This document shows, one piece after another, positions 51,889 through 62,157 of a stretch of DNA of 64,000 bases. Under the pieces are notes generated by a model. It searched no databases, had not been told where the DNA came from, and saw nothing but the letters and a program-made list of their open reading frames with translations. The DNA is from Halomonas litopenaei (lineage in GTDB: Bacteria > Pseudomonadota > Gammaproteobacteria > Pseudomonadales > Halomonadaceae), in assembly GCF_003045775.1 (NCBI RefSeq), contig NZ_PXNS01000001.1:744001-808000 (forward strand), in the 5' to 3' direction. The position numbers were made by a program, and so were the translations under genes. Within the stretch, counting starts at the first letter, position 1. Each line of letters starts with the position of its first letter.

Positions 51889-53007
51889 GCGCTTGGCACC
51901 ACTCTTGGCGGATCTATCACCCGACACGTCCGGTTGCTGGCTATCGGGCCGACTGTCTGGATAGTGGTGCCAGCGGCGGGGCAGGGCGTAGACCCGGGAG
52001 CCACGGCCAAGTGCCAGGCGTTCGGCGTCGCCATGGCTCAGGGTCGCCATCCAGGGCTCGTCCATCCAGTCGGCGTTCAGCTCGATGCGCACTTCGGCGC
52101 CCACCGGGACCACCGCGGTGACCACCGCGGGCAGGTGAGCGTCGGCACTGGGGGCGGCGGCCACCTGTACCTCGTGGGGGCGCAGCAGAATCTCCTGAGG
52201 GCCGTCGTCCAGGTCCAGTGTCAGGCGCGCCTCACCGCAGGTCAGCACGCCGCCGCGAACCTCGCCTTCCAGATGATTGACGTCGCCGAGGAATTCGAAC
52301 ACGAAGCGATTGCGCGGTTGACGGTACAGCGTCTCCGGGGTGTCGATCTGCTCGATACGGCCGTTGCTCATCACCACCACACGGTCAGACAGCTCCAGCG
52401 CTTCCTCCTGGTCGTGGGTCACGAACACGCTGGTGAAGCCCAGCTCGTCGTGCAGGTGCCTGAGCCAGCGGCGCAGCTCCTGGCGGACCTTGGCATCGAG
52501 CGCCCCGAAGGGTTCATCGAGCAGCAGCACCTCTGGCTTGAGCGCCAGGGCGCGTGCCAGCGAGACACGCTGCTGCTGCCCGCCGGAGAGCTGCGCCGGG
52601 AAGCGTTCGGCCAGGTGAGACAGCTGCACCATCTCCAGCAGCTGCATGACCCGGGAGCGGATCTCACCGCTTGAGGGACGCTCGCGGCGGGGCAGCACGG
52701 TCAGGCCGAAGGCGACATTGTCGAACACGCTCATATGGCGGAACAGCGCGTAGTGCTGGAACACGAAGCCGATACGCCGGTCACGTACGTGGACGTGGGT
52801 CACGTCGCGTTCGCCGAACAGAATGCGGCAGTCGGGGTGGTCGTCCGGTGTCTCGAGCCCGGCGATGATCCGCAACAGGGTGGTCTTGCCGGAACCGGAC
52901 GGGCCCAGCAGGCCGATCAGCTCGCCGCTGTTGATGTCCAGGTCGATGGGAGACAGCGCCTGGGAGCGTCCGAAGTGCTTCTGGATATGGTCGAGACGAA
53001 TGCTCAT
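51865..53007 (-). CDS. cysA: Sulfate/thiosulfate ABC transporter ATPase CysA
   Basis: A 380-residue ABC ATPase: Walker [13 protein letters not shown] near 38, signature LSGGQQQR near 136, Walker [13 protein letters not shown] near 155, then a TOBE-type C-terminal domain. It powers sulfate or thiosulfate import with CysT and CysW. After about residue 345 the tail (PRRWHHYPD, then [15 protein letters not shown]) is low-complexity and encoded partly by a 28-bp minisatellite, so the real end of the protein has probably drifted. ATG follows GGGAGG and overlaps cysW by four bases. Confidence 0.94.
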   Translation of the reverse strand: MSIRLDHIQKHFGRSQALSPIDLDINSGELIGLLGPSGSGKTTLLRIIAGLETPDDHPDCRILFGERDVTHVHVRDRRIGFVFQHYALFRHMSVFDNVAFGLTVLPRRERPSSGEIRSRVMQLLEMVQLSHLAERFPAQLSGGQQQRVSLARALALKPEVLLLDEPFGALDAKVRQELRRWLRHLHDELGFTSVFVTHDQEEALELSDRVVVMSNGRIEQIDTPETLYRQPRNRFVFEFLGDVNHLEGEVRGGVLTCGEARLTLDLDDGPQEILLRPHEVQVAAAPSADAHLPAVVTAVVPVGAEVRIELNADWMDEPWMATLSHGDAERLALGRGSRVYALPRRWHHYPDSRPDSQQPDVSGDRSAKSGAKRRESGATV

Positions 53008-53831
53008 GTCAGGGCCTCCCGGCGCGTGGCGCGCCATTCGAGCGTGGCCTTGGCGGCCAGGGTAAGCAGGGCGATCAGCGCCAGCAGGGCGGCGCTGGCG
53101 AAGGCGCCGACGGTGTTGTAGTCCTGATACAGAAGCTCCACGTGCAGCGGCAGGGTGTTGGTCTCGCCGCGGATGGCCCCGGAGACCACCGAGACCGCGC
53201 CGAATTCACCCACCGCCCGGGCGTTGGTCAGGATCACGCCGTAGAGCAGGGCCCAGCGTATATTGGGCAGGGTCACCCGGCGAAACAGCGTAAAGCCGCG
53301 TGCGCCGAGGGTTACCGCCGCTTCTTCCTCGCGGGAGCCCTGGGCCTGCATCAGCGGGATCAGCTCCCTGGCGACGAAGGGGCAGGTAACGAAGATGGTC
53401 ACCATCAGGATGCCGGGCCAGGCGAACATCAGCTGGATGTCGTGGGCATCCAGCCAGCCGCCGACCCAGCCGTTGCGGCCGTAGAGCAGCAGGTAGACCA
53501 GGCCCGCCACCACCGGCGAGATGGCGAAGGGGATGTCGATCAGTGTCTGCAGCAGGCGCCGTCCGGGGAAGGCGAAGCGGGTCACCAGCCAGGCCAGCAT
53601 GACTCCGAAGACCAGGTTGACCGGGATCGTCAGCAGGGTGATGAACAGGGTCAGGCCGATCGCCGCCAGGGTGAAATGATCCGTGACATTGGCGATGAAG
53701 GGCCCGACACCCTCGGCCAGGGCCTGGGCGAAGATGGCCAGCAGCGGCAGCAGCAGAAACAGTGCCGAGAGCGTTACCGCCAGTGCGATCAGGCTGCGCC
53801 TGAGCCAGGGGGCGTCACCGATTCGTTGCAT
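53004..53831 (-). CDS. cysW: Sulfate/thiosulfate ABC permease CysW
   Basis: A 275-residue permease with six helices and the cytoplasmic EAA loop ([24 protein letters not shown], near 165-190) that contacts CysA. Near its C-terminus the residues [19 protein letters not shown] are a CysW hallmark. Its ATG coincides with the last base of the cysT stop codon, so the permeases are coupled. Confidence 0.94.
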   Translation of the reverse strand: MQRIGDAPWLRRSLIALAVTLSALFLLLPLLAIFAQALAEGVGPFIANVTDHFTLAAIGLTLFITLLTIPVNLVFGVMLAWLVTRFAFPGRRLLQTLIDIPFAISPVVAGLVYLLLYGRNGWVGGWLDAHDIQLMFAWPGILMVTIFVTCPFVARELIPLMQAQGSREEEAAVTLGARGFTLFRRVTLPNIRWALLYGVILTNARAVGEFGAVSVVSGAIRGETNTLPLHVELLYQDYNTVGAFASAALLALIALLTLAAKATLEWRATRREALT

Positions 53832-54694
53832 CAGCCGCGTCCTCCGTGCAGTCGGCGGATAAAGCGTCCCTGCCACAGGTTGATCGCCAGCAGCAGCGCC
53901 AGCGAGGTCGCCAGCACCACCGACGCGATGGCCGAGGCCCCCACGTAGTCGTACTCCTGCAGCTTGACGAAGATCATCAGCGAGGTGATCTCGGTCTCGT
54001 AGGGCATGTTGCCGGCGATGAAGATCACCGCACCGAATTCGCCCAGGGAGCGCACGAAGGCGAGCCCGGTGCCGGTGACCAGGGCCGGCCACAGGTGGGG
54101 CAGGATGACCCGACGAAAGGCCACACCGTCGCGGGCGCCCAGACTCATGGCGGCTTCGTCGATTTCCGCGGGCAGGTCCTCGAGCACCGGCTGCACCGTG
54201 CGCACGACGAAGGGGATGCTGGTGAAGGCCATGGCCAGGGCGATGCCGACCCAGGTGTAGGACACCTGCCAGCCCAACGGCTCCAGCAGCTGTCCCATCC
54301 AGCCCTTGGACGAGTAGAGCGTTGCCAGGGTGATGCCGGCGACCGCCGTGGGCAGCGCGAAGGGCAGGTCCATCAGGGCATCGAGCAGGCGCTTGCCGGG
54401 GAAGTCGTAGCGCACCAGCACCCAGGCCATCAACAGCCCGAACACGGCGTTGACCAGCGCCGCCACCAGGGCGCCACCGATGGTGGTGACGTAGCTTGCC
54501 ACCACGCGGGGTTCACTGATGATGAACCAGTACTCGGACAGCGACAGCCCCTTGAGCTGGCCGACCAGGCCGGTCAGCGGCAGCAGCAGTACCAGCGAGA
54601 CGAAGGTGAGGCTGATGCCCAGAGACAGGCCGAAGCCCGGCAGCACGCGGCGCCGGGCGGATCGGGCAAAGGGCAGGGAGATGGCCTTGTGCAT
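53831..54694 (-). CDS. cysT: Sulfate/thiosulfate ABC permease CysT (CysU)
   Basis: A 287-residue permease with six helices. Hallmarks are DLPFALPTAVAGITLATLY near 110-130, the EAA loop EIDEAAMSLGARDGVAFRRVILPH near 185-205, and GAVIFIAGNMPYETEI near 225. It forms the channel with CysW. The binding protein gene is 24 bases upstream. Confidence 0.95.
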   Translation of the reverse strand: MHKAISLPFARSARRRVLPGFGLSLGISLTFVSLVLLLPLTGLVGQLKGLSLSEYWFIISEPRVVASYVTTIGGALVAALVNAVFGLLMAWVLVRYDFPGKRLLDALMDLPFALPTAVAGITLATLYSSKGWMGQLLEPLGWQVSYTWVGIALAMAFTSIPFVVRTVQPVLEDLPAEIDEAAMSLGARDGVAFRRVILPHLWPALVTGTGLAFVRSLGEFGAVIFIAGNMPYETEITSLMIFVKLQEYDYVGASAIASVVLATSLALLLAINLWQGRFIRRLHGGRG

Positions 54695-54718
54695 GGGATA
54701 GGTCGCTTGCCTTGACGA

Positions 54719-55747
54719 TCAGCGACGCTGCAGCTGGTCCAGCTCGCCGCCGCTCTTGAAGTGGGTGTCCATGGCGCTGTTCCAGCCACCGAACACGTCC
54801 TGAACCTCGAACAGCTCGGTCTCGGGGAAGCTATCGGCGAACTCTTCCTTCACCGCTTCGTTGTGGACGCGGTAGTTGAAGCCTGCCAGCTGGCGCTGGG
54901 CCTCCTCGGTGTAGAGGTAGTCGAGGTAGGCACGGGCGAGCTCGAGGTTGCCGTTGCGCTCAGCGTTTTCCTCGACCACCGCCACCGGGAACTCGGCGAG
55001 GATGCTGACCGGCGGCACGATGACGTCGTATTCGTCGCTGCCGTACTCGTCACGGATATTGTTGACCTCGGACTCGAAGCTGATCAGCACGTCGCCGATG
55101 CCACGTTCGATGAAGCTGGTGGTGGCGCCGCGGCCGCCGGTGTCAAACACCTTCACATTGCCGAGGAAGTCGCTCATGAACTCGCGCACCTGGTCCTCGT
55201 CGCCGTCGAAGTTGCGCTCGGCGGCACCCCAGGCGGCCAGGTAGGTATAGCGGCCGTTACCGGACGTCTTGGGGTTGGGGAACACCAGTTCGACGCCCTC
55301 GGCGGCCAGGTCTTCCCAGCTCTCGATGCCCTGGGGGTTGCCCTTGCGCACCAGGAAGGCGGTGGTGGAGTAGTAGGGCGAGGCATTGTTGGGCAACTGG
55401 CTCTGCCAGTCTTCCGCGACCAGGCCGGCATCGGCCAGTACCTGGACGTCTGTGACCTGGTTGTAGGTCACCACGTCGGCCTTCAGGCCCTGCAGGATGG
55501 CGCGGGCCTGGGCGGAAGAGCCGCCGTGGGACTGCTTGATGGTCAGCTCACCGTCATTCTCTGCCTGCCAGTGCTGCTGAAACGCCGGGTTGATGGCGGC
55601 GAACAGCTCGCGGGCGATGTCATAGGACGAGTTGAGCAGCTCCTTGTCCTCGGCCATTACCGGCGAGGCCATGGCACCGCCGAGGCCGGCGGCCAGGGAC
55701 AGGGACAGGGACAGGGCGGTACGGCGCAGGATCGGGGGCAGCTTCAT
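54719..55747 (-). CDS. Sulfate/thiosulfate-binding periplasmic protein
   Basis: A 342-residue exported protein with a Sec signal peptide (cleaved after about residue 32, VMA-EDK). The mature part opens with [13 protein letters not shown] and has [26 protein letters not shown] near 70-95, the anion-binding layout of Sbp/CysP proteins, and [19 protein letters not shown] near 150. CysP (thiosulfate) and Sbp (sulfate) cannot be separated by eye. First gene of the operon; ATG follows AAGGA. Confidence 0.92.
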   Translation of the reverse strand: MKLPPILRRTALSLSLSLAAGLGGAMASPVMAEDKELLNSSYDIARELFAAINPAFQQHWQAENDGELTIKQSHGGSSAQARAILQGLKADVVTYNQVTDVQVLADAGLVAEDWQSQLPNNASPYYSTTAFLVRKGNPQGIESWEDLAAEGVELVFPNPKTSGNGRYTYLAAWGAAERNFDGDEDQVREFMSDFLGNVKVFDTGGRGATTSFIERGIGDVLISFESEVNNIRDEYGSDEYDVIVPPVSILAEFPVAVVEENAERNGNLELARAYLDYLYTEEAQRQLAGFNYRVHNEAVKEEFADSFPETELFEVQDVFGGWNSAMDTHFKSGGELDQLQRR

Positions 55748-55820
55748 GTCGGGGTTCCTTGACGTCGGGGGTGGGCCGGGGAAATCGGCGAATCGCAACG
55801 AAGGCTAAGGCTAATTTTAA

Positions 55821-55860
55821 GGAATTACAATCCTGTTTGTTAAAACTGTTTGGAATATAA
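55821..55860 (-). promoter_or_regulatory. Possible CysB site before the sulfate transporter operon
   Basis: On the minus strand TATATTCC and TAATTCC occur 31 bases apart, and CTGTTTG (plus strand, 55833 and 55846) is repeated with a 13-base period. CysB sites in enterobacteria contain ATTCC-like half-sites, so this is a plausible activator site. The stretch is clearly AT-rich against its surroundings. Confidence 0.3.
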
Positions 55861-56015
55861 GATGTCGCAACGCGCATACTATAGACGACTGCAACCGGAC
55901 GAGTCGGCAGAAGACGTGGAGGAAGATCGCTGATGCGGGCGGGACCAACTGCTAGAATGCCGCTTTTCGTCGAGCCCTTGTGGCCTCCACCATGACTCTC
56001 TCCTCGGATGACTCC

Positions 56016-56705
56016 ATGAACGACTTCCTGATCGCGCCTTCGATCCTGTCCGCTGACTTCGCCCGCCTGGGAGAAGAGGTCGACAACGTGCTGGCATCGG
56101 GTGCCGATATCGTCCACTTCGACGTGATGGACAATCACTACGTGCCTAACCTGACCATCGGGCCGATGGTCTGTGAGGCGCTGCGCAAGCATGGCGTCAC
56201 CGCGCCCATCGACGCCCACCTGATGGTCAAGCCGGTGGATCGACTGATCGGTGACTTCATCGATGCCGGTGCCAGCTACATCACCTTCCACCCCGAGGCC
56301 TCCGAACATATCGATCGCTCGCTGCAGCTGATTCGTGACGGCGGCTGCAAGGCCGGGCTGGTGTTCAACCCGGCGACGCCACTGTCCTACCTGGACTACG
56401 TGATGGACAAGGTCGACATGGTGCTGCTGATGAGCGTCAATCCGGGCTTCGGCGGTCAGTCGTTCATCCCGGCGACGCTCGACAAGCTGCGCCAGGCGCG
56501 TGCGCGCATCGACGCCAGCGGACGGGACATTCGTCTGCAGGTGGATGGTGGCGTGAAGGTAGACAATATCGCCGAGATCGCGCGCGCCGGGGCGGACACC
56601 TTCGTCGCGGGCTCCGCGGTGTTCGGCGCGCGTCGCGACGAGGACCCCCACGGCTACGACAGCATCATCGCCGACTTTCGCTCGCGCCTGGCCTCTACGC
56701 GGTGA
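56016..56705 (+). CDS. rpe: Ribulose-phosphate 3-epimerase Rpe
   Basis: A 229-residue TIM-barrel epimerase of the pentose phosphate pathway. The [19 protein letters not shown] start, [18 protein letters not shown] (metal and catalytic Asp), DAHLMV with its His, [16 protein letters not shown] and QVDGGVK with the second catalytic Asp are all present. I chose ATG 56016 because family members begin two or three residues before the LIAPS block; ATG 55992 and GTG 55980 are in frame. The next gene starts within its stop codon. Confidence 0.94.
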   Translation: MNDFLIAPSILSADFARLGEEVDNVLASGADIVHFDVMDNHYVPNLTIGPMVCEALRKHGVTAPIDAHLMVKPVDRLIGDFIDAGASYITFHPEASEHIDRSLQLIRDGGCKAGLVFNPATPLSYLDYVMDKVDMVLLMSVNPGFGGQSFIPATLDKLRQARARIDASGRDIRLQVDGGVKVDNIAEIARAGADTFVAGSAVFGARRDEDPHGYDSIIADFRSRLASTR

Positions 56706-57163
56706 TTGGCGATTCGGACTATGCTGGCTCAGGCAAGCCGGGCTTAGGCGAGCCGGGCTTGGATGAGCCGGGCTTAGTCGAGCCTGTCTCAGATGAGCCT
56801 GTCTCAGGCGAGCCAGTACCCGAGCTGCCGGCGGCGGCGACGACGACGTGGTACCTGTATATCGTCGAGACGGCGGCCGGGGCGCTTTATACCGGCATTA
56901 CCACCGATGTTGCCAGGCGTGTCGAGCAACACCGCAGCGGCAAGGGCGCCAAGGCGCTGCGTGGCAAGGGCCCGCTGACGCTTCGCCATCAGGAGCCGGT
57001 CGGCACGCGAGGTGACGCCAGCCGGCTGGAAATCGCCGTCAAGCGCATGTCGGTGCGTCGCAAGCGCCAGTGGCTGGCGGCGCGCATCAGCACTGACGAA
57101 GCGAGGGCGGTGGTTGAGCAGGATCGTACTTCGATAACGAAAACGACATACAAGGAGAGGTAG
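56702..57163 (+). CDS. GIY-YIG nuclease-superfamily protein with repeat N-terminus
   Basis: A 153-residue protein. The GIY-YIG domain of the YhbQ/UPF0213 type fills residues ~49-130 ([38 protein letters not shown]; then RLEIAVKRM). Its YhbQ counterpart starts almost at this domain, while here an extra ~45 residues consist of five-residue repeats G-L/S-x-E-P coded by a 15-bp tandem repeat. The start is GTG, overlapping the rpe stop by four bases; an internal start after the repeat cannot be excluded. mscS begins directly after the stop. Confidence 0.82.
   Translation: MIGDSDYAGSGKPGLGEPGLDEPGLVEPVSDEPVSGEPVPELPAAATTTWYLYIVETAAGALYTGITTDVARRVEQHRSGKGAKALRGKGPLTLRHQEPVGTRGDASRLEIAVKRMSVRRKRQWLAARISTDEARAVVEQDRTSITKTTYKER
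56726..56815 (+). repeat. 15-bp in-frame tandem repeat in the GIY-YIG gene
   Basis: Six imperfect units of GGCTTAGGCGAGCCG type. The last two have drifted to GTCTCAGxxGAGCCx. Five codons per unit, so expansion keeps the frame. Confidence 0.9.
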
Positions 57164-58021
57164 ATGGAGTTCCTGCAAAAGCTGGACGTGGAGGCCCTGA
57201 TCGAGTTTGCCTCGACCACCGGGCTGCAGTTTCTGATCAATCTGGTCGCCGCGGCGGCGATCTTCATCATCGGGCGCTGGGTGGCCAAGGCGGTACACCG
57301 GGTGGTGGTCAAGGGCATGCAGCGTGCCGACGTCGAACCCCTGCTGGTCAAGTTCCTCGGCAACATCCTGTATGCCTTGCTGCTGACCTTCGTGATCCTG
57401 GCCGCCATCAGCCGGATCGGTATCCAGACCGCCTCGTTGATCGCGGTGATCGGTGCCGCCGGTCTGGCGGTGGGTCTGGCCCTGCAGGGGTCGCTTGCCA
57501 ACTTCGCCGCCGGGGTCATGGTCATCATCTTCCGCCCCTACCGGATCGGCGACTACGTGGAGGCCGGTGGGGTCAGCGGCACCGTCGAGGATGTGCAGAT
57601 CATCAGCACCGAGCTGAGCACGCCGGACAATCGCAAGATCATCGTGCCCAACGGCCAGATGATGAGCGGTGCCGTGGTCAACTATTCTGCCCACGCCACT
57701 CGTCGGGTCGATCTGACGGTGGGGGTCGGCTATGACGACGACATCGATACCGTGCGACGGGTGCTGGAGAGCGTGGTCGCCGACGACCCTCGCGTGCTCA
57801 GCGAACCGGCGCCGAATATCCGCATGAATGCCATGGGCGACTCCTCCATCACCTGGATCGTGCGGCCCTGGGTGCAGGCATCCGACTACTGGGACGTCTA
57901 CTGGGAGATGACCGAGGAGATCAAGCGTCGCTTCGATCGCGAAGGCATCAGCATTCCCTTTCCCCAGCGCGACGTGCATCTCTATCACCACGCCAAGGAC
58001 GAGCCCCAGGCCAACGCCTGA
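57164..58021 (+). CDS. mscS: Small-conductance mechanosensitive channel MscS
   Basis: A 285-residue channel: three N-terminal helices, the pore helix TM3 rich in Gly/Ala (GAAGLAVGLALQGSLANFAAGVMV near 105-128), then the beta and alpha/beta cytoplasmic domains (FRPYRIGDYVEAGGVSGTVEDVQIISTEL). E. coli MscS has 286 residues, nearly the same. It releases solutes on hypo-osmotic shock, which suits a halophile. The ATG follows AAGGAGAGGT and the GIY-YIG stop codon. Confidence 0.95.
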   Translation: MEFLQKLDVEALIEFASTTGLQFLINLVAAAAIFIIGRWVAKAVHRVVVKGMQRADVEPLLVKFLGNILYALLLTFVILAAISRIGIQTASLIAVIGAAGLAVGLALQGSLANFAAGVMVIIFRPYRIGDYVEAGGVSGTVEDVQIISTELSTPDNRKIIVPNGQMMSGAVVNYSAHATRRVDLTVGVGYDDDIDTVRRVLESVVADDPRVLSEPAPNIRMNAMGDSSITWIVRPWVQASDYWDVYWEMTEEIKRRFDREGISIPFPQRDVHLYHHAKDEPQANA

Positions 58022-58050
58022 GCAGGATGTGGTGCTGTCGATGACGACAA

Positions 58051-58084
58051 GCAAGAGAGGCTGCCCTGGGGCAGCCTCTCTTGC
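58051..58084. terminator. Terminator between mscS and ndh
   Basis: Perfect 15-bp stem, GCAAGAGAGGCTGCC and its complement, around CTGG, between convergent genes. The T-tract is weak on both sides. Confidence 0.8.
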
Positions 58085-58144
58085 TGTAAACGCACAGTGC
58101 GAAGTCTTTCAGGGGTGTGCGGGCAGGCACGTTTCAGACGAGCC

Positions 58145-59443
58145 CTAGTGCAGCTTTAGCCTGGGCTTGAGGAAGCGGTTAAGCCCATCGACCACCACCA
58201 TCATCGCGGTCTTGACCGTGCCGTGGATGGCGCGCTGGTGCATGCGGTAGAGCGAGGCGTAGAAGAAGCGCGCCAGGTTACCCTCGATGAACAGGCTACG
58301 GGCCGAGGCGGCGCGCATCAGGCTGCCGATGGCGTCGAAGTGGGCCAGCGAAATCAGCGAGCCTCGGTCGCGGAAGACAAATTCCTTGAGCGGCTTGCCG
58401 TCGACCACGGCACACAGGTTGCGGTAGAGCACGCCGGCCTGCTGGTGGGCGGCCTGGGCCCTGGGTGGCACCACCGTGCCGTCTTCCTGGGGGCAGCTAG
58501 CGCAGTCGCCGAAGGCGAAGATGCGCGGGTCATCGATGCTCTGCATGGTGGCGGCCACCTTGACCCTGTTGTTGCGCTCCACCTCCAGCCCCAGTTCTGC
58601 CAGGAAGGCCGGAGCCTTGATGCCGGCGGCCCACACCCCCAGGTCGATCTCGATGGCGTCATCGTCGGTGGTGTGGATGGCGCGCTCGTCGACCATGGTC
58701 ACCCGGGTGTCCACATGGACCTTGACCCCCAGGTTCTCGAGTTCCTTGTGCACCGCGCCGCTGATGCGGTCCGGCAGCGCCGGCAGCACCTTGGGTGCGG
58801 CCTCGATCAGGTGGACCCGCAGGTGCTCGCGGCCCAGCGCGGTAAAGCCGTAGCTCTTGAGCATGCGCGAGGCGTCGTGCAACTCGGCGGCCAGTTCGAC
58901 GCCGGTGGCCCCGGCCCCGATGATGCCCACGGTAATACAGGGATCCTGATCCTCGAGCCGGGTGCTGTAGCGCATGAAGGTATTGAGCAGTGCCTGGCGA
59001 AAGCCTTCGGCCTGGGCAGGACTGTCGAGGAAGTGGCAGTGGTCCGCCACGCCTTTCGTGCCGAAGTCGTTGCTGACGCTGCCGACCGCCAGTACCAGGT
59101 GATCGTAGTCGAGACGCCGCGCCGGCAGGATCTCGTTGCCCTCGTCATCGACGATGGGGGCCAGGGTCAGTTGGCGGGACTCGCGATCCAGATCGCACAG
59201 GGTGCCGCGCTGGAAGCGGTAGCCGTTGGCCGCCGAGTGGGCCTGATAGGAAATCTCGTCGAGGCCCGAGTCGAGGACGCCGGTGGCGACCTCATGCAAC
59301 AGCGGTTTCCAGATGTGGGTCGAATTGCGATCGACCAGCACGATGTCGGCCTTGTCCTTCTTGCCGAGCCGTCGTCCCAGGCGCGTGACCAGCTCAAGGC
59401 CGCCGGCGCCGCCGCCGACAACCACGATGGTGGGTTTGCTCAT
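58145..59443 (-). CDS. ndh: Type II NADH dehydrogenase (NDH-2)
   Basis: A 432-residue FAD flavoprotein that passes electrons from NADH to quinone without pumping protons. FAD motif VVVGGGAGGLELVTRLG at ~6-22, NADH motif GIIGAGATGVELAAEL near 170-185, and FAFGDCASCPQEDG near 305. The basic, hydrophobic C-terminus (LNRFLKPRLKLH) is likely the membrane-binding helix. It is divergent from gph. Confidence 0.92.
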   Translation of the reverse strand: MSKPTIVVVGGGAGGLELVTRLGRRLGKKDKADIVLVDRNSTHIWKPLLHEVATGVLDSGLDEISYQAHSAANGYRFQRGTLCDLDRESRQLTLAPIVDDEGNEILPARRLDYDHLVLAVGSVSNDFGTKGVADHCHFLDSPAQAEGFRQALLNTFMRYSTRLEDQDPCITVGIIGAGATGVELAAELHDASRMLKSYGFTALGREHLRVHLIEAAPKVLPALPDRISGAVHKELENLGVKVHVDTRVTMVDERAIHTTDDDAIEIDLGVWAAGIKAPAFLAELGLEVERNNRVKVAATMQSIDDPRIFAFGDCASCPQEDGTVVPPRAQAAHQQAGVLYRNLCAVVDGKPLKEFVFRDRGSLISLAHFDAIGSLMRAASARSLFIEGNLARFFYASLYRMHQRAIHGTVKTAMMVVVDGLNRFLKPRLKLH

Positions 59444-59570
59444 GATGAGCTCCAGAAAAAAGGTGGAGCGCCATCATAGACAGATAAGTGCTTGGCTGAC
59501 CACGGCGCTTGCGCCAGAATGTGCGCCGCGCATAGATATTCCAATTTCGGCATAGTCGAGGAGACGGCCT

Positions 59571-60236
59571 ATGGGTGACGCCCTGGAGGGGGTGCTGTTG
59601 GTGGCCTTCGATCTGGATGGCACCCTGATCGATTCGGTCCCGGACCTGGCAGCGGCGGTGGATGCCGCCTTGATCGACGTCGAACTGGCGCCGGCAGGCG
59701 AAGCCAGGGTGCGCGACTGGGTCGGCAATGGTGCCTGGGTGCTGCTGGAACGTGCCCTGACCGATGCACTGGGCGAGGCCCCCAGCGAGGTGCTGTTGAA
59801 GACCGCCCACGAGCGCTTCCTCGAGCACTACCATCGCCGTCCCTGCGACAGGACGAGGCTCTATCCGGGGGTGACGGAGACCTTGAAGCGGCTGTTCGGG
59901 CGGGGTCTGATCCTGTGTCTGGTCACCAACAAGCCCGAGGCCTTCATCCACCCGATCCTCGAGCACCTGGGTATCGATGGCTTCTTTTCCGCCTGCCTCG
60001 GTGGTGACACCCTGCCTCGTCGCAAGCCTGACCCCATGCCGCTGCGACACCTGTCCCAGCAGTTCGACGTCTGTCCCTCGTACTGTCTTATGGTGGGCGA
60101 CTCCCGTCACGATGTCGCGGCGGGCAAGGCCGCCGGTTTCCGTACCGTGGCGGTGCCTTACGGCTACAATCACGGCGAGCCGATCAGTCTGAGCGAGCCG
60201 GATCTGGTGGTTGAATCGCTGGAACAACTCGTTTAG
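59571..60236 (+). CDS. gph: HAD-family phosphatase, phosphoglycolate phosphatase type (Gph)
   Basis: A 221-residue HAD hydrolase: motif I FDLDGTLIDS (Asp14, Asp16), motif II LVTNKP near 117, the Lys in RRKPDP near 148, and VGDSRHDVAAGKAAG near 175. The place upstream of trpE and downstream of rpe is the usual site of gph in gammaproteobacteria. Phosphoglycolate is the expected substrate, although HAD specificity is hard to read from sequence. Confidence 0.87.
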   Translation: MGDALEGVLLVAFDLDGTLIDSVPDLAAAVDAALIDVELAPAGEARVRDWVGNGAWVLLERALTDALGEAPSEVLLKTAHERFLEHYHRRPCDRTRLYPGVTETLKRLFGRGLILCLVTNKPEAFIHPILEHLGIDGFFSACLGGDTLPRRKPDPMPLRHLSQQFDVCPSYCLMVGDSRHDVAAGKAAGFRTVAVPYGYNHGEPISLSEPDLVVESLEQLV

Positions 60237-60556
60237 GGTTTTTTGGCATGACACTATCGCTAGCGTCATGCCGATAAATCCTCGCTATTGCAGGCCTTGC
60301 CAGGCGCCCGTCACAGGGAATCCCGTCGTGTGGAATCCGCGAGCGCGGCGCACGGGTCTCGCGGTAGCGGTCTGTCACTCGTTGGCTTCATTCATTCGTT
60401 TCGCTGGTGGACTGCCCATGGCCCAGCCTTGCTTCTCCTCGATGTCCTGTCCGCATCTGTCTGCGTCGCTGCCTACGACGTCCTGCGGTTGGCGATGGTG
60501 ACCGTTACTCCGTTCTTGTCGTTGTCACTTTCGTCTCTTGAATTGAGGATCTGGGC
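60237..60556 (+). other. Leader region of trpE
   Basis: 320 bases with no supported gene. GGCATGAC (60245-60252) can pair with GTCATGCC (60265-60272) right after the gph stop; no T-tract follows. There is no convincing trp leader peptide in front of trpE. Confidence 0.55.
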
Positions 60557-62041
60557 ATGATGACCCCCGAGCGTTTCGACGAGCTGGCCCAGGCCGGCTA
60601 CAACCGTATTCCCATCACCCGCGAGATGATGGCCGACCTGGACACGCCGCTGTCCACCTATCTGAAACTGGCCGATCAACCCTGGACCTTTCTGCTCGAG
60701 TCGGTGACCGGCGGCGAGAAGTGGGGGCGTTACTCGATCATCGGTCTGCCCTGTCGCGAACGCATCGAGGTGCGGGGCTATCAGGTTCAGCATATTGTCG
60801 ATGGTGACGTGACCGGCGCCACCGAAGTGGAAGATCCTCTGGCCTGGATCGAGGAGTTTCAGCGTCGCTTCAAGGTGCCGGTGCTCGACAACCAGCCGAT
60901 CTTCGACGGCGGACTGGTGGGCTACTTCGGCTACGACACCATCCGCTATATCGAGCCGCGCCTGGCCGGTGTGGAGAAGGACGACCCCATCGGGGTGCCG
61001 GACATCCTGTTGATGGTGTGCGATGAGCTGGTGGTGTTCGACAACCTTTATGGGCGTCTGACCCTGTGGACCCACGCCGATCCTTCCACGCCCTCGGCCT
61101 TCAGCGCCGCCCAGGCCCGGCTGAGCGCCCTGGAAGACGCCCTGCGCAGCCCGCTGTCGGTGGCCTCGCGAGTGCCCGGTGACGCGCGCCCGGCGGTGGA
61201 GGAGGGGCACTTCACCTCCGGCTTCACCGAAGAGGGCTTCAAATCGGCGGTGGAAAGGATCAAGGAGTACGTGCTGGCCGGCGACGTGATGCAGTGCGTG
61301 CCGTCCCAGCGCATGTCGATCGAGTTCCAGGCCGAGCCGCTGGACCTGTATCGGGCTCTTCGCAGCCTCAATCCGTCGCCCTACATGTTCTTCTTCAACC
61401 TTGACGACCACCATGTGGTGGGCGCCTCGCCGGAGATCCTGACCCGCCTGGAGGATGGCATGGTGACGGTGCGTCCGATCGCCGGCACCCGGGTGCGCGG
61501 CAAGACCGAGGCGGAGGACAAGGCGCTGGAGGAGGACCTGCTGGCCGACCCCAAGGAAGTCGCCGAGCACCTGATGCTGATCGACCTGGGCCGCAACGAC
61601 GTCGGCCGCATCTCCGAGACCGGCAGCGTCGAGGTGACCGATCAGATGGCCATCGAGCGCTACTCCCACGTCATGCACATCGTCTCCAACGTCACCGGCA
61701 AGCTGAAGCCGGGCTACAGCGCCATGGACGTGCTGCGCGCCACCTTCCCGGCGGGCACCCTGTCCGGAGCGCCCAAGATCCGCGCGATGGAGATCATCGA
61801 CGAGGTCGAACCGGTCAAGCGCGGCGTCTACTCCGGGGCCGTCGGCTACCTGTCCTGGCATGGCAACATGGACACCGCCATCGCCATCCGCACCGCGGTG
61901 ATCAAGGACGGTCAGCTGCACGTCCAATGCGGCGCCGGCGTGGTGGCGGACTCGGTGCCCCAGTCCGAGTGGGACGAGACCCTGAACAAGGGGCGTGCGC
62001 TGTTTCGTGCCGTGGCCATGGCCGAGCAGGGACTGCGCTGA
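60557..62041 (+). CDS. trpE: Anthranilate synthase component I TrpE
   Basis: A 494-residue chorismate-using enzyme, the first step of tryptophan synthesis. The feedback site LLES is intact (residues 46-49), so tryptophan inhibition is expected. Catalytic-domain blocks include [44 protein letters not shown] and [17 protein letters not shown]. The enzyme works with TrpG. The ATG pair at 60557 is preceded by GAGGATCTGGGC. Confidence 0.97.
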   Translation: MMTPERFDELAQAGYNRIPITREMMADLDTPLSTYLKLADQPWTFLLESVTGGEKWGRYSIIGLPCRERIEVRGYQVQHIVDGDVTGATEVEDPLAWIEEFQRRFKVPVLDNQPIFDGGLVGYFGYDTIRYIEPRLAGVEKDDPIGVPDILLMVCDELVVFDNLYGRLTLWTHADPSTPSAFSAAQARLSALEDALRSPLSVASRVPGDARPAVEEGHFTSGFTEEGFKSAVERIKEYVLAGDVMQCVPSQRMSIEFQAEPLDLYRALRSLNPSPYMFFFNLDDHHVVGASPEILTRLEDGMVTVRPIAGTRVRGKTEAEDKALEEDLLADPKEVAEHLMLIDLGRNDVGRISETGSVEVTDQMAIERYSHVMHIVSNVTGKLKPGYSAMDVLRATFPAGTLSGAPKIRAMEIIDEVEPVKRGVYSGAVGYLSWHGNMDTAIAIRTAVIKDGQLHVQCGAGVVADSVPQSEWDETLNKGRALFRAVAMAEQGLR

Positions 62042-62059
62042 GTTCGGCCTGACATCCGC

Positions 62060-62091
62060 TTGACAGCCATGACCACGACACACACTATAAG
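62060..62091 (+). promoter_or_regulatory. Promoter candidate for trpL-trpGDC
   Basis: TTGACA at 62060-62065 is a perfect -35; TATAAG at 62086-62091 is the best -10, with a long 20-base spacer. It would start transcripts only a few bases from the leader peptide start. Confidence 0.5.
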
Positions 62092-62094
62092 CCC

Positions 62095-62157
62095 ATGATG
62101 AATATGACCTCCGCACCGTCCCGTAATCGCCAGCAGTGGTGGCGCCCCTTCGACTGA
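62095..62157 (+). CDS. trpL: trp leader peptide TrpL
   Basis: A 20-residue open frame with tandem Trp codons at residues 15-16 (62137-62142), followed by Arg-Pro-Phe-Asp and TGA. Three in-frame ATG codons (62095, 62098, 62104) are possible starts and none has an obvious ribosome site. The structure that follows is a complete attenuator, so this is a regulatory leader rather than a functional peptide. Confidence 0.85.
   Translation: MMNMTSAPSRNRQQWWRPFD

Noticed and set aside
60405..60410. Tandem Trp codons (TGGTGG) as a trp leader before trpE
   Set aside because: The frame has no nearby stop and runs to trpE, and no terminator/antiterminator structure follows. The attenuator before trpG is far better.
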